From Murinocardiopsis flavida (GTDB lineage Bacteria > Actinomycetota > Actinomycetes > Streptosporangiales > Streptosporangiaceae): DNA of 64,000 nucleotides. Under the pieces are notes generated by a model. The model was not told where the DNA came from and did no database searches. It worked only from the letters and a program-made list of their open reading frames with translations. The translations under genes were made by a program, and so were the position numbers. Shown piece after piece: positions 9,101 to 17,678 of this stretch. The DNA lies in contig NZ_PYGA01000027.1 in NCBI RefSeq assembly GCF_003014485.1, forward strand, positions 26,611 to 90,610, read 5' to 3'. Positions within the stretch are counted from its first letter, which is position 1. Each line of letters begins with the position of its first letter.

Positions 9101-10006
9101 GTGACGAGCCCGGGCCAGCGGTCAGCCGACCGGACTATCGAACCTGGGGGACGCATGACGGCCCGGCCCGCCACCCGCTTCTCTCCCACCGAGCAGCCTT
9201 CGCCGTCGCAACGGGGCGCGGCACCCGTGGGATCCATCGTCGGCGGCCTGCCCGACCGCCTCCGCCGCCTCGGATTCCGGTCCGGTGTCACCGATGCCGA
9301 CGGCACCGCCACCGACTCCCAGGAGTTCGCGGCGACCGCCCGCCGCGCCGCGAAGGGCCTCGCCCGCCGCGGCATGCGGCCCGATGACGTGGTGGGGGTC
9401 CTCGCCCCCGTCGGCACCGAGCGGCTCACCGCCTGCTACGCGACGATGGGCGCCGGCGGCCGGGCGCTGCCGCTGGAACTGGCGTCCGACCTGGAGACCC
9501 TGATCGACGTCCTGGCGGCGACCGACGCCAGGATCATCCTCGCCACCGCGCCGCTCGCGCTGATCGCACTGGAGCTCGCCGAGCGTTCGCGGGTCCGCCA
9601 GGTCATCAGCTTCGGCACCGTGCCCGAGACCACCCCGTTCGACGAGCTGCTGCAACGCGCCGACGACGGCTACGACCCCTCGCACGGCCTCTTCAGCAAC
9701 GGGATCGTGAGCTACCGGAGCGCCGCCGACGGTGTGCACACCACCCTGCACGGGCACATCGAGCTGCTCGACCGGTTCCGCCGGTTCGACGCCGATCTCG
9801 CGCTGACGCCGAGCGACACCGTCCTCCTCGAACCCGGCGCGCCCGAGTCGGTGCGCGCAGTTCTCGCCGCTGTGGCGCTGTGGAACGGGTCCTCGCTGGT
9901 CAGCACCGACGGTGTCGAGGAGGCCGCCGTGCGCGAGGTCGCCGCCGAGGTCGGGGCGACCGTCCGCTGCGACGCCACGCCGATGCGGGTGTCGCCCGAC
10001 CCCTGA
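9101..10006 (+). CDS. Truncated AMP-binding (acyl-CoA synthetase-like) protein
   Basis: 301 residues, about half the length of an acyl-CoA/acyl-AMP ligase. It matches the N-terminal ANL subdomain: FAATARRAAKGLARRGMRPDDVVGVLAPVG, CYATMGAGGRALPLE and a counterpart of the adenylate-forming phosphate loop region. At that place it reads GIVSYRSAADGVHTTLHGHI, not the Ser/Thr/Gly-rich P-loop followed by PKGV, and the protein ends before the YGxTE and C-terminal lid motifs. It is therefore unlikely to adenylate a substrate. GTG 9101 has a strong purine-rich ribosome site; ATG 9155 after GGGGGA is an alternative. Homologues of this shortened type may be scaffold or sensory proteins; that is speculation. 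Confidence 0.65.
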   Translation: MTSPGQRSADRTIEPGGRMTARPATRFSPTEQPSPSQRGAAPVGSIVGGLPDRLRRLGFRSGVTDADGTATDSQEFAATARRAAKGLARRGMRPDDVVGVLAPVGTERLTACYATMGAGGRALPLELASDLETLIDVLAATDARIILATAPLALIALELAERSRVRQVISFGTVPETTPFDELLQRADDGYDPSHGLFSNGIVSYRSAADGVHTTLHGHIELLDRFRRFDADLALTPSDTVLLEPGAPESVRAVLAAVALWNGSSLVSTDGVEEAAVREVAAEVGATVRCDATPMRVSPDP

Positions 10007-10104
10007 CTCCCCGGGTCGGCCCCGGAGCGCCGTCGATCGCCGCCCAGAGCGGCCCGACCCCGTCCGACGCTTCGGGGTCCTGGTGGTCAGGGCTCCCCTG
10101 CCGG

Positions 10105-10608
10105 CTAGGGCTCCGGGGCGGGGGGTGTGGCGATCTCGAACCAGCAGACGTGGGTGGCGTCGGTCCAGTACTCGCCGCTGCGTGTCGAGCAGCTCTCGAT
10201 GATGAGCTTGCCCCGGCCGTATTCGTCGCTGTCGTCGCGCAGCCGTTCGCCGGCGATGCTGTCGCCCTTGTCGCCCTGGTCGGCGACCGCGACCCGCACG
10301 CATTCGGAGTCGACGCGGATGAACAGGGTCATGACCCCGCCGTCCTGGCCCGAGCGCGAGTGCAGGAGGGCGTTGGTGGCGAGTTCGCTGGCGGCGAGTT
10401 CGGCGTCGTCGAGCAGGTCGTCGCGGAACTTCCAGCGCTCCAGGAACTCGCGGACGCGGGCCCGGATGGAGCGGACCGCGGTGAGGTTGCCGACGCAGCT
10501 CCACACCGTGTGGTCGGTCGCGGCCCCGGCGAACTCGCTGCGGTCGAGGGCCGGCGCGTCGACGGGGCCGACAGCGGCGTACTCGCGTAGGCGCTGCGAA
10601 TCGGTCAT
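10105..10608 (-). CDS. RsbW-like ATP-binding protein (anti-sigma kinase fold)
   Basis: 167 residues with a HATPase_c_2 fold: N-box ELAASELATNALLHS, G1 box VRVAVADQGDKG and a later G-rich segment (YGRGKLIIESCS). Actinobacteria carry many of these small cytosolic proteins, which bind ATP and inhibit sigma factors or anti-anti-sigma factors by phosphorylation. No sigma factor or STAS-domain partner is adjacent, so the target is unknown. It reads toward the AMP-binding-like gene and is divergent from the CooC-like ATPase. Confidence 0.8.
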   Translation of the reverse strand: MTDSQRLREYAAVGPVDAPALDRSEFAGAATDHTVWSCVGNLTAVRSIRARVREFLERWKFRDDLLDDAELAASELATNALLHSRSGQDGGVMTLFIRVDSECVRVAVADQGDKGDSIAGERLRDDSDEYGRGKLIIESCSTRSGEYWTDATHVCWFEIATPPAPEP

Positions 10609-11010
10609 CCCCGTATCACTCCCATCGGCGCCGTGCGGGTGCCCGCCGGACTTCGGTACCCGCCGGGGCTCACCCTAGACAACGCTGCCTCAAGAACAGC
10701 ACAACACACCAGCGACGGTCAGATCACGGTTACCCGCCAAAAGCCGGCCATGTGTCCCTTCGGGATAGCACAAAGAGACGTCAAAACCGGAACCGCCCGC
10801 TTGCAGGGCCCGCGTGACCTGCACCGCTGCGATTTCCGCCCCGAGATCGCCGCGACACGCGGTCATCCCCTCTTCCGCAACACCACCACGGGCGACACGG
10901 ATTCCCGGTGAAATACCTGACACCCACCGATCGATGGAATGATAATCGTTACCAATCATTCGGTGACGGCGCGCACCCGGGCCGTCACGCTCCATCGGAA
11001 AGGCTGTGCA
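10609..11010. other. 402-bp divergent promoter region
   Basis: Lies between the RsbW-like gene (minus) and the CooC-like ATPase (plus). It contains the Fur-family-like box at 10937-10961. A short open frame at 10633-10911 has no recognisable domain or ribosome site and is not called. Confidence 0.5.
10937..10961. promoter_or_regulatory. Fur/Zur-type box upstream of the CooC-like ATPase
   Basis: Positions 10937-10943 and 10955-10961 form a perfect 7-bp inverted repeat (GAATGAT and ATCATTC). Inside it TGATAATCGTTACCA (10940-10954) follows the 7-1-7 plan of Fur-family boxes, matching TGATAAT-N-ATTATCA at all but two arm positions. It lies 49 nt upstream of ATG 11011. A metal-responsive Fur/Zur/Nur repressor is the natural candidate; this is inference from sequence similarity. 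Confidence 0.5.
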
Positions 11011-11985
11011 ATGAAGATCGCCTTCGTAGGCAAGGGCGGCAGCGGCAAGACCACCCTCTCGGCCCTGTTCACCCGGCACCTCGCAGCGGCAGGGCTGCCC
11101 GTCGTCGCGATCGACGCCGACATCAACCAGAACCTCGGCCAGGCACTGGGCGTGCCCGCCGAGCGCCTCGCCGCGATCCCGCCGCTCGGATCGCACCTCG
11201 ACACCATCAAGGAGCTGCTGCGGGGCGACAACCCGCGGATCGGCTCCGCGGCCGAGATGGTCAAGACGACGCCGCCCGGGCGGGGCTCCCACCTGCTCGA
11301 CGCCTCCCGCGACAACGACTGGCACCGGCGCTTCGGCCGGCCCGCAGCCGGGGCCACCCTGATGCTGACCGGGCCCTTCTCAGAGGACGACCTGGGGGTG
11401 GCCTGCTACCACTCCAAGGTCGGCGCGGTGGAGCTCTACCTCAACCACCTGGTCGACGGCCCCGGCGAGTACGTGGTGGTCGACATGACGGCGGGCGCCG
11501 ACTCCTTCGCGTCCGGCATGTTCACCCGCTTCGACGTGACCTTCCTCGTCGCGGAGCCGACGACGCGCGGGGTCGGCGTCTACCGGCAGTACGCCGAGTA
11601 CGCGCGGGAGTACGGCGTCACGATCAAGGTCATCGGCAACAAGGTGGAGGACGCGGCCGACGAGGAGTTCCTGCGCGAGCACGTCGGCGACGCGCTCGCC
11701 GTCTGCCTGCGGCGGTCGCCGTTCGTGCGGGCCATGGAGAAGGGCCGCCACCCCGACCTGGCCGAATTGGAAGAGCACAACGTCAAGGCGCTGGCGTGGA
11801 TGCGCGACGCCGTGGACGCCGCACCCAAGGACTGGGCCCGCTTCACCCGCCAGACAGTGGACTTCCACCGGCGCAATGCCGCCGCCTGGGCGGCCAAGGC
11901 AACAGGGGCCGACCTGGAGGCCCAGATCGATCCGGGCTTCGAGATGGGCCCGGCCGCTCTCGCGGAGTCACGCCGCGCGCGCTGA
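11011..11985 (+). CDS. CooC-like MinD/ParA-family ATPase
   Basis: 324 residues. It opens MKIAFVGKGGSGKTTLSALF, the deviant Walker A of the SIMIBI/MinD class, followed by VVAIDADINQNLGQALGV. This layout matches CooC (COG3640), the ATPase that helps insert nickel into carbon monoxide dehydrogenase. A CooC C-x-C zinc/nickel motif is not evident, so its metal role is uncertain. ATG 11011 follows GAAAGG at a suitable distance. The upstream Fur-family-like box would tie expression to metal status. No CODH genes are nearby. Other members of this family in actinobacteria have unknown clients. Confidence 0.75.
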   Translation: MKIAFVGKGGSGKTTLSALFTRHLAAAGLPVVAIDADINQNLGQALGVPAERLAAIPPLGSHLDTIKELLRGDNPRIGSAAEMVKTTPPGRGSHLLDASRDNDWHRRFGRPAAGATLMLTGPFSEDDLGVACYHSKVGAVELYLNHLVDGPGEYVVVDMTAGADSFASGMFTRFDVTFLVAEPTTRGVGVYRQYAEYAREYGVTIKVIGNKVEDAADEEFLREHVGDALAVCLRRSPFVRAMEKGRHPDLAELEEHNVKALAWMRDAVDAAPKDWARFTRQTVDFHRRNAAAWAAKATGADLEAQIDPGFEMGPAALAESRRAR

Positions 11986-12475
11986 GCGCACCACCGAGGC
12001 CGATTCCGTCATAAGAACACTTACTTCCACATAACGGACGAAACGGGCGTCAAACAACAAGTTTTCACCAAGCAATCGCATCGATCTGGTTACAACAATG
12101 GCCGCCAGGACACCGTTCTGGCGGCCTTGACGTGCACCGACACCCGTCGCGACGCAATGCGTCCAGACCGTTGCGAACCGTCCGCGTTTGCGCAGGTTAA
12201 CCGGGATTATTTCACCCCATGTAATCGGTCCGACGGTTCCAAGAACACCCCCCGGCCTGCACGCTACGTGATCGTGCCAGCTCAGCTTGACTCTCTCCGG
12301 TCAGCTGACAAACATCGAAAGATATCGAACGATCCGGTGCGCGCTGCTCGGCAGCGCCGCCGGTGAAGAGTCTGCTCCTGCCGTCTCCTGATTGGCTTCC
12401 GTGCGTGCGCGGTTCCCGGGTACCCCCGTGCCCGCGCAACGCAGTCCGAACGCCTGAGTCTGAACGAGGTATGTC
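11986..12475. other. 490-bp intergenic region
   Basis: Comparatively AT-rich just after the ATPase gene. It holds the hairpin at 12100-12126 and a perfect 10-bp palindrome GTCAGCTGAC at 12300-12309, just downstream of a TTGACT hexamer. I find no riboswitch fold and no credible gene. Confidence 0.4.
12100..12126 (+). terminator. Hairpin, probable terminator
   Basis: Perfect 9-bp arms GGCCGCCAG (12100-12108) and CTGGCGGCC (12118-12126) around a 9-nt loop, 115 nt after the CooC-like gene. There is no long U-tract. Confidence 0.55.
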
Positions 12476-14092
12476 GTGTCGTCGCGAGGAATCCCGGGCC
12501 CGGTCCCGCACAGTCCGGGCCGCACTCCCCCCACAAGACGCGAGCTGCTCCGCTACGGCGCGGTCGGGGCCGTTGTCGCCCCGGCCCTCGCGGCCTGCGG
12601 ATCCACCGCCGACCCCGATGCATTCGCCGGCAAGAAGGACTACGCCGACCCCCGGCGCGGCGGCCGGCTGCGCGTCGGCATCGCCGGCGGCTCGGCGAAG
12701 GACAGCATCGACGCCCACCTCGCCACCGACAACACCGACATCGCCAGGGTCTACAACCTCTACGACCGGCTCACCGACTTCAGCCTCGACTACAAGGTCG
12801 TGAACAGCCTCGCCGAGTCGCTGGAGCCCAACGCCAAGGCCGATGTGTGGACGGTCACCCTGCGCAAGGGCCTCACCTTCCACGGCGGCGCACCGGTGAC
12901 CGCCGAGGACGTCGTCTTCTCGCTGGCGCGCATCACCGACCCCGACGACCCCAAGACCGGTGCGGCCGCGATGCCGCTGCTGGACCGGGACAAGCTCAAG
13001 GCGGTGGACGACCGGACGGCGGAGATCAGGTTCTCCGAGCCGATGGTGCACCTGCCCGAGGTCCTGGCCGAGTACTACAACGGCATCGTCCCCAAGGGCT
13101 ACGACCCCAAGAAGCCCATCGGCACCGGCCCGTTCCGCTTCAAGGAGTTCGAGCCGGGTGTGCGCAGCCTGTTCGTGCGCAACGGCGATCACTGGCGCGA
13201 CGGCGAGCCCTTCGTGGACGAACTGGAGATCATCAACTTCCCCGACGACACCGCGCGCGTCAACGCGCTGCTGGGCGGCCAGGTCGACGCCATCAGCCAG
13301 CTCCCGCACAGCCAGGTCAAGGTGGTCCACGCCTACGACCACCTCGACGTCCTGGAGTCGGAGAGCGGCATGTGGCTGCCGTTCACCATGCGGGTCGACA
13401 GGGCCCCGTTCGACGACGAGCGCGTGCGGCAGGCGTTCCGGCTCATCGTGGACCGCCAGCAGATGGTCGACCAGGCGCTCTCCGGGTACGGCACCGTCGC
13501 CAACGACATCTACGGCCGCTACGACCCCGCCTACGCCGACGACCTCCCGCAACGCGAGCAGGACATCGCGAAGGCGAAGGAGCTGCTCGCCGACGCGGGC
13601 CACGGCGACGGGCTGGAGGTCGAGCTCGTCACCGCCGAGATCAACGCCGGTGTGGTCGAGGCGGCCGAGGTCTTCGCCGAACAGGCCAAGGAGGCCGGGG
13701 TCACGGTCAAGCTGAACCGCGTCAACGACTTCTTCGCCGAGGGCCAGTACCTGGAGTACACGTTCTCCCAGGACTTCTGGGCCGCGCGGAACTACCTCTC
13801 CCAGGCGGCGCAGTGCGCGTTCGAGAACTCCCCGTTCAACGAGACCCACTGGGCCGACGAGGAGTGGACGGAGATCGTGACCAAGGCCAGCGCCACGGTC
13901 GACGACAAGGAGCGCAACAAGCTCCTGCGCCAGGCCCAGGAGATCGAGTACGAGCGCGGCGGGTACATCATCTGGGGCAACCCGACGGTGGTCGACGCCT
14001 TCAGCAAGAAGGTCAAGGGGTTCAAGCCCTTCGTGGGCGGGCACCCGCTCACGGCCTACGGATTCCGGCAGGTGTGGTTCGAGGACGAATGA
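12476..14092 (+). CDS. ABC transporter solute-binding lipoprotein, family 5
   Basis: 538 residues. The N-terminus has a twin-arginine pair (TRRELLRYGAVGAV) and a lipobox (ALAAC), so it is probably exported by Tat and anchored to the membrane. The body is the SBP_bac_5 fold (peptide/nickel/oligosaccharide binding): GGRLRVGIAGG, WTVTLRKGLTFHGGAPVTAEDVVFS, PIGTGPFRFKEF. GTG 12476 has GAGG at 12464-12467. It heads a four-gene import operon. The ligand is not evident: dipeptides, oligopeptides or opines are all possible. Confidence 0.92.
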   Translation: MSSRGIPGPVPHSPGRTPPTRRELLRYGAVGAVVAPALAACGSTADPDAFAGKKDYADPRRGGRLRVGIAGGSAKDSIDAHLATDNTDIARVYNLYDRLTDFSLDYKVVNSLAESLEPNAKADVWTVTLRKGLTFHGGAPVTAEDVVFSLARITDPDDPKTGAAAMPLLDRDKLKAVDDRTAEIRFSEPMVHLPEVLAEYYNGIVPKGYDPKKPIGTGPFRFKEFEPGVRSLFVRNGDHWRDGEPFVDELEIINFPDDTARVNALLGGQVDAISQLPHSQVKVVHAYDHLDVLESESGMWLPFTMRVDRAPFDDERVRQAFRLIVDRQQMVDQALSGYGTVANDIYGRYDPAYADDLPQREQDIAKAKELLADAGHGDGLEVELVTAEINAGVVEAAEVFAEQAKEAGVTVKLNRVNDFFAEGQYLEYTFSQDFWAARNYLSQAAQCAFENSPFNETHWADEEWTEIVTKASATVDDKERNKLLRQAQEIEYERGGYIIWGNPTVVDAFSKKVKGFKPFVGGHPLTAYGFRQVWFEDE

Positions 14093-14135
14093 CCGCGCGC
14101 CCCGCACCGTCCCTCACCCGGAAGACAGGTTCCTC

Positions 14136-15086
14136 ATGATCCGGCTCATCATCAACCGGCTGTTCTTCGGTCTGGTGACACTGTTCGCGGTGTCGCTGAT
14201 CGTCTTCCTCGCCACCCAGGCGCTGCCCGGCGACGCAGCGAGCGCCATCCTCGGCCGCGACGCCACCCCCGAGCGGCTGACGGCGCTGCGCGAGCAGCTC
14301 AACCTCGGCGACCCGGTCGCCGTGCAGTACGGCAAGTGGCTGCTCGCCGCCCTCACCCTCGACTTCGGCACGTCGTTCGCCTCGGGCTACCCCGTCGCCG
14401 AGTACCTCGCGCCCCGGCTGTCCAACTCGCTGTGGCTCATGGCCTTCGCCGCGATCATCGGCACCCCGCTGGCGCTCGCGCTGGGGTCGTTCAGCGCCAT
14501 GCGCCGCGACCGCGGCGTCGACCACGCCACCTCGATGGTCACCCTGGTCCTCGCGTCCCTGCCGGAGTTCGTCGTCGGGATCGTGCTGATCCTGATCTTC
14601 TCCACCGGCTGGCTGAGCCTGTTCCCGCCGATCTTCGCCGGCGGCTCCGGCGCGGTGTGGCAGTACCCCGGCCAGCTCGTCCTGCCGGTGCTGACCCTGG
14701 TGATCGCCGTGTCGCCGCCGATCATCCGGATGATGCGCGCCTCGATGATCGAGGTGCTGGAAAGCGAGTACGTCCAGCAGGCCCGGTTGAAGGGGCTGCC
14801 GGAGAAGACCGTCATCCGGCGGCACGCCGCGCCCAACGCCATCGGCCCGGTCGCCCAGGTGATCGCGCTGCAACTCGCCTGGCTGGCGGGCGGCGTGGTC
14901 GCCATCGAATACCTGTTCCGCTTCCCCGGCATCGGCCTGGCGCTGATGGACGCGATCGACGCGCGCGACATCCCGCTGATCCAAGCGGTCGTGCTGCTCA
15001 TCGCCGGTGTCTACATCGTCGTCAACCTGCTGGCCGACATCGTGGGCCTGGCCGCGAACCCGAAGGTGAGGGTGTCCGCCAAATGA
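14136..15086 (+). CDS. ABC transporter permease, DppB-like
   Basis: 316 residues with six predicted membrane helices, starting with the family signature MIRLIINRLFFGLVTLFAVS and TQALPGDAA. The permease EAA-like loop reads SEYVQQARLKGLPEKTVIRR. It pairs with the next gene as the second permease: the stop overlaps the next start (ATGA). Forms the membrane channel of the family 5 importer. Confidence 0.93.
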   Translation: MIRLIINRLFFGLVTLFAVSLIVFLATQALPGDAASAILGRDATPERLTALREQLNLGDPVAVQYGKWLLAALTLDFGTSFASGYPVAEYLAPRLSNSLWLMAFAAIIGTPLALALGSFSAMRRDRGVDHATSMVTLVLASLPEFVVGIVLILIFSTGWLSLFPPIFAGGSGAVWQYPGQLVLPVLTLVIAVSPPIIRMMRASMIEVLESEYVQQARLKGLPEKTVIRRHAAPNAIGPVAQVIALQLAWLAGGVVAIEYLFRFPGIGLALMDAIDARDIPLIQAVVLLIAGVYIVVNLLADIVGLAANPKVRVSAK

Positions 15087-15988
15087 GCGCCGCTCCCGTG
15101 AAGTCCGAGTCCGCCGCGACCGGCCCCGCCGAGCCCGCCGCGAAGCCGCGGCGCGCCGGCCTGTTCCGCACCGCCTGGGGCTTCGGCCGCACCAAGGTCG
15201 GCGTGGTCCTCACCGCCGCCATCGTGCTGATCGCCCTGTTCGGCCCCTACATCAGCCCGCACACCGACACCGCCCTGGTCGCCGAGCCCTACGTCACCAG
15301 CGCCGACGGCTCCCCGTTCGGCACCGACTACCTGGGCCGCGACGTCTTCAGCCGGTTCCTCTACGGCGGCCAGATCCTGCTGCTCCTCGCCGCCTCCGCC
15401 GCGTTGTTCGGCACGCTCGCGGGCACCGTGCTCGGGATCGTCGCCGGGTACCGGCGCGGCTGGCTCGACGAGCTCATCATGCGGACCAACGACATCCTCC
15501 TGGCGTTCCCGCAGCTCATCGCCGCACTGCTGATCATGTCGATCATCGGCCCGCAGGCGTGGCTGATCGTCGTCATCATCGGCGTCACGCACATGCCGCG
15601 GGTGGCGCGGGTCATCCGCGAGGCGACGCTGCGCATCGTCGAACAGGACTTCGTGAAGTCGGCCGAGGCCATCGGCGTGCCCCGGTGGAAGATCATGGTC
15701 CGCGAGATCCTGCCAAACGTCACCAGCCCGCTGCTGGTCGAGCTGGGGCTCCGGCTCACCTACTCCATCGGGATCGTCGCCGTCCTCGGCTTCCTGGGGA
15801 TGGGCCTGCAACCGCCGGACGCCGACTGGGGCCTGATGATCAACGAGAACCGGCTCGCCATCACGGTCCAGCCGTGGGCCGTCGCGCTGCCCGTTGCCGC
15901 CGTCGCGGTGCTGACCATCGGCGCGAACCTCATCACCGACGGCTTGTCCCGTGCCTCGATCGGCATTGACAGAGGGGTGGAGAAGTAG
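15083..15988 (+). CDS. ABC transporter permease, DppC-like
   Basis: 301 residues. The start ATG 15083 overlaps the stop of the previous gene by 4 nt, implying translational coupling. It has the DppC pattern: a leading helix, then FGTDYLGRDVFSRFLYGGQ, several helices, and the coupling loop DFVKSAEAIGVPRWKIMVRE that docks on the ATPase. The N-terminal 30 residues are Ala/Pro/Lys-rich and cytosolic. The stop TAG is followed immediately by the ATPase start. Confidence 0.93.
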   Translation: MSAAPVKSESAATGPAEPAAKPRRAGLFRTAWGFGRTKVGVVLTAAIVLIALFGPYISPHTDTALVAEPYVTSADGSPFGTDYLGRDVFSRFLYGGQILLLLAASAALFGTLAGTVLGIVAGYRRGWLDELIMRTNDILLAFPQLIAALLIMSIIGPQAWLIVVIIGVTHMPRVARVIREATLRIVEQDFVKSAEAIGVPRWKIMVREILPNVTSPLLVELGLRLTYSIGIVAVLGFLGMGLQPPDADWGLMINENRLAITVQPWAVALPVAAVAVLTIGANLITDGLSRASIGIDRGVEK

Positions 15989-17665
15989 ATGAGTACGAGC
16001 ACAACGGACGACCATCGCAGCGACGAGGCCGCTGCCCTCGACATCGACGGCGTGACCGTCATCGGGCGCCCGTCCGACGTCGAGATCATCTCCGGCATCT
16101 CGCTGAGCGTCCCGCGCGGCCGCATCCTCGGCCTGGTCGGCGAATCGGGGTCGGGCAAGACCACGCTCGGGTTGGCCCTGCTGGCGCACTGCAAGCGGGC
16201 CACCGAGATCACCGCCGGCTCCATCCGCATCGGAACGACCGACCTGCTCGCCGGCACGGCCGCGGAGGTCCGCGCGCTGCGCGGCCGCGGGGTCGCCTAC
16301 ATCCCGCAGTCGCCGGCGTCGGCGCTGAACCCCGCGCTGCGGCTGCGCACACAGCTGCGCGAGGCGCTGTTCGAGTCCGACGACGCCGCGGCCCGCGTCC
16401 GCGAGGTGCTGCGCGAGGTCGCGCTGCCCGACGACGACGCGTTCCTCGACCGCTACCCGCACCAGCTCTCCGGCGGGCAGCAGCAGCGGGTCGCCATCGC
16501 CATGGCGTTCATCGGCCGCCCCGACCTGATCGTGCTCGACGAGCCCACCACCGGGCTCGACGTCACCACCCAGGCCCACGTGCTGGCGACCATCCGGTCG
16601 ATGACCCGCACCTACGGCACCGCCGGCGTCTACATCAGCCACGACATGGCCGTGGTCGCCGACCTCGCCGACGAGATCGCGGTGATGTACCAGGGCGAGG
16701 TGGTGGAGCGTGGCCCCGGGTCGCGGCTCCTCAGCGCACCGGAGCACCCCTACACCATGCAGCTCCTGCGTGCGGTGCCGCTGCTGAAGACCGACGGCGG
16801 GGACCACCCCGCCGACGAGGCGAAGACCCCCGTCCTCACCGTGCGGGGCCTCGAAGCGGGGTACGGCCGCACGAACGTGCTGAAGGACATCGACATCGAG
16901 GTGGCGCCCGGCGACTGCGTCGCGCTCCTCGGCGAGTCGGGGTCCGGCAAGACGACCCTGTCGCGCTCGATCGTGGGGCTGCACCACCAGTTCGGCGGCG
17001 AGGTGGTCTTCGACGGGGCGCAGCTGGCGCCCAGCAGCTACCGGCGCACGGCCGAGCAGCGGCGGCGGGTGCAGTACATCTTCCAGAACCCCTACGAGGC
17101 GCTGAACCCCCGCAAACGGGTCCGCGACCTCATCTTGCAGCCCTACGCGCACCTGACCGGCGGGAAGGTCGCCGACCCCGACTCCGTCGTCGCCACGGCG
17201 CTGGAGCGGGCGGCGCTGCCCGCCGCCTACGGGGAGCGGTTCCCCGAGCAGCTCTCCGGCGGCGAGCGCCAGCGCGTGTGCATCGCCCGCGCCATCGCCA
17301 CAAAACCCGACCTGCTGATCTGCGACGAGATCACCTCGGCACTGGACGTGTCGGTGCAGGCCGAGATCGTGGAGCTGCTGCGCAACCTCCAGAACGACGG
17401 CATGGCGCTGCTGTTCGTCACGCACAACATCGCCCTGGTCTCCAACATCGCCCAGTACGTCGCGATCCTGAACAGCGGGCGGATCGTGGAGTACGGGCCC
17501 GTGGGCACGGTGCTGTCGGACCCGCAGCACGAGTACACCCGCGCGTTGATCGCCGACACCCCCGACTTCGAGCTGACCTTCGCCGACTCCCCCATGCACA
17601 AGAGCATCCGCGCGGCGGAGAAGGAGCACACCGCGGTGGAGGGCGGCACCAAGCGTCCAGAATGA
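15989..17665 (+). CDS. Fused double ABC ATPase (DppD-DppF type)
   Basis: 558 residues with two complete nucleotide-binding domains. First: Walker A GESGSGKTTLG, signature LSGGQQQRV, Walker B LIVLDEPTTGLDV. Second: Walker A GESGSGKTTLS, signature LSGGERQRV, Walker B LLICDEITSALDV. In many bacteria these are two proteins; here they are one chain. It starts on the base after the permease stop. It powers the family 5 importer. Confidence 0.93.
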   Translation: MSTSTTDDHRSDEAAALDIDGVTVIGRPSDVEIISGISLSVPRGRILGLVGESGSGKTTLGLALLAHCKRATEITAGSIRIGTTDLLAGTAAEVRALRGRGVAYIPQSPASALNPALRLRTQLREALFESDDAAARVREVLREVALPDDDAFLDRYPHQLSGGQQQRVAIAMAFIGRPDLIVLDEPTTGLDVTTQAHVLATIRSMTRTYGTAGVYISHDMAVVADLADEIAVMYQGEVVERGPGSRLLSAPEHPYTMQLLRAVPLLKTDGGDHPADEAKTPVLTVRGLEAGYGRTNVLKDIDIEVAPGDCVALLGESGSGKTTLSRSIVGLHHQFGGEVVFDGAQLAPSSYRRTAEQRRRVQYIFQNPYEALNPRKRVRDLILQPYAHLTGGKVADPDSVVATALERAALPAAYGERFPEQLSGGERQRVCIARAIATKPDLLICDEITSALDVSVQAEIVELLRNLQNDGMALLFVTHNIALVSNIAQYVAILNSGRIVEYGPVGTVLSDPQHEYTRALIADTPDFELTFADSPMHKSIRAAEKEHTAVEGGTKRPE

Positions 17666-17678
17666 CGGCGGGCGGGGG

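Noticed and set aside
10633..10911. 92-codon open frame in the divergent region before the CooC-like gene.
   Set aside because: No ribosome site, no domain, atypical composition, and it overlaps the region of the opposite promoter.
12285..12310. TTGACT as a -35 box for the family 5 importer.
   Set aside because: The hexamer 17 nt downstream (AAACAT) is a poor -10 match and no transcript start supports it.
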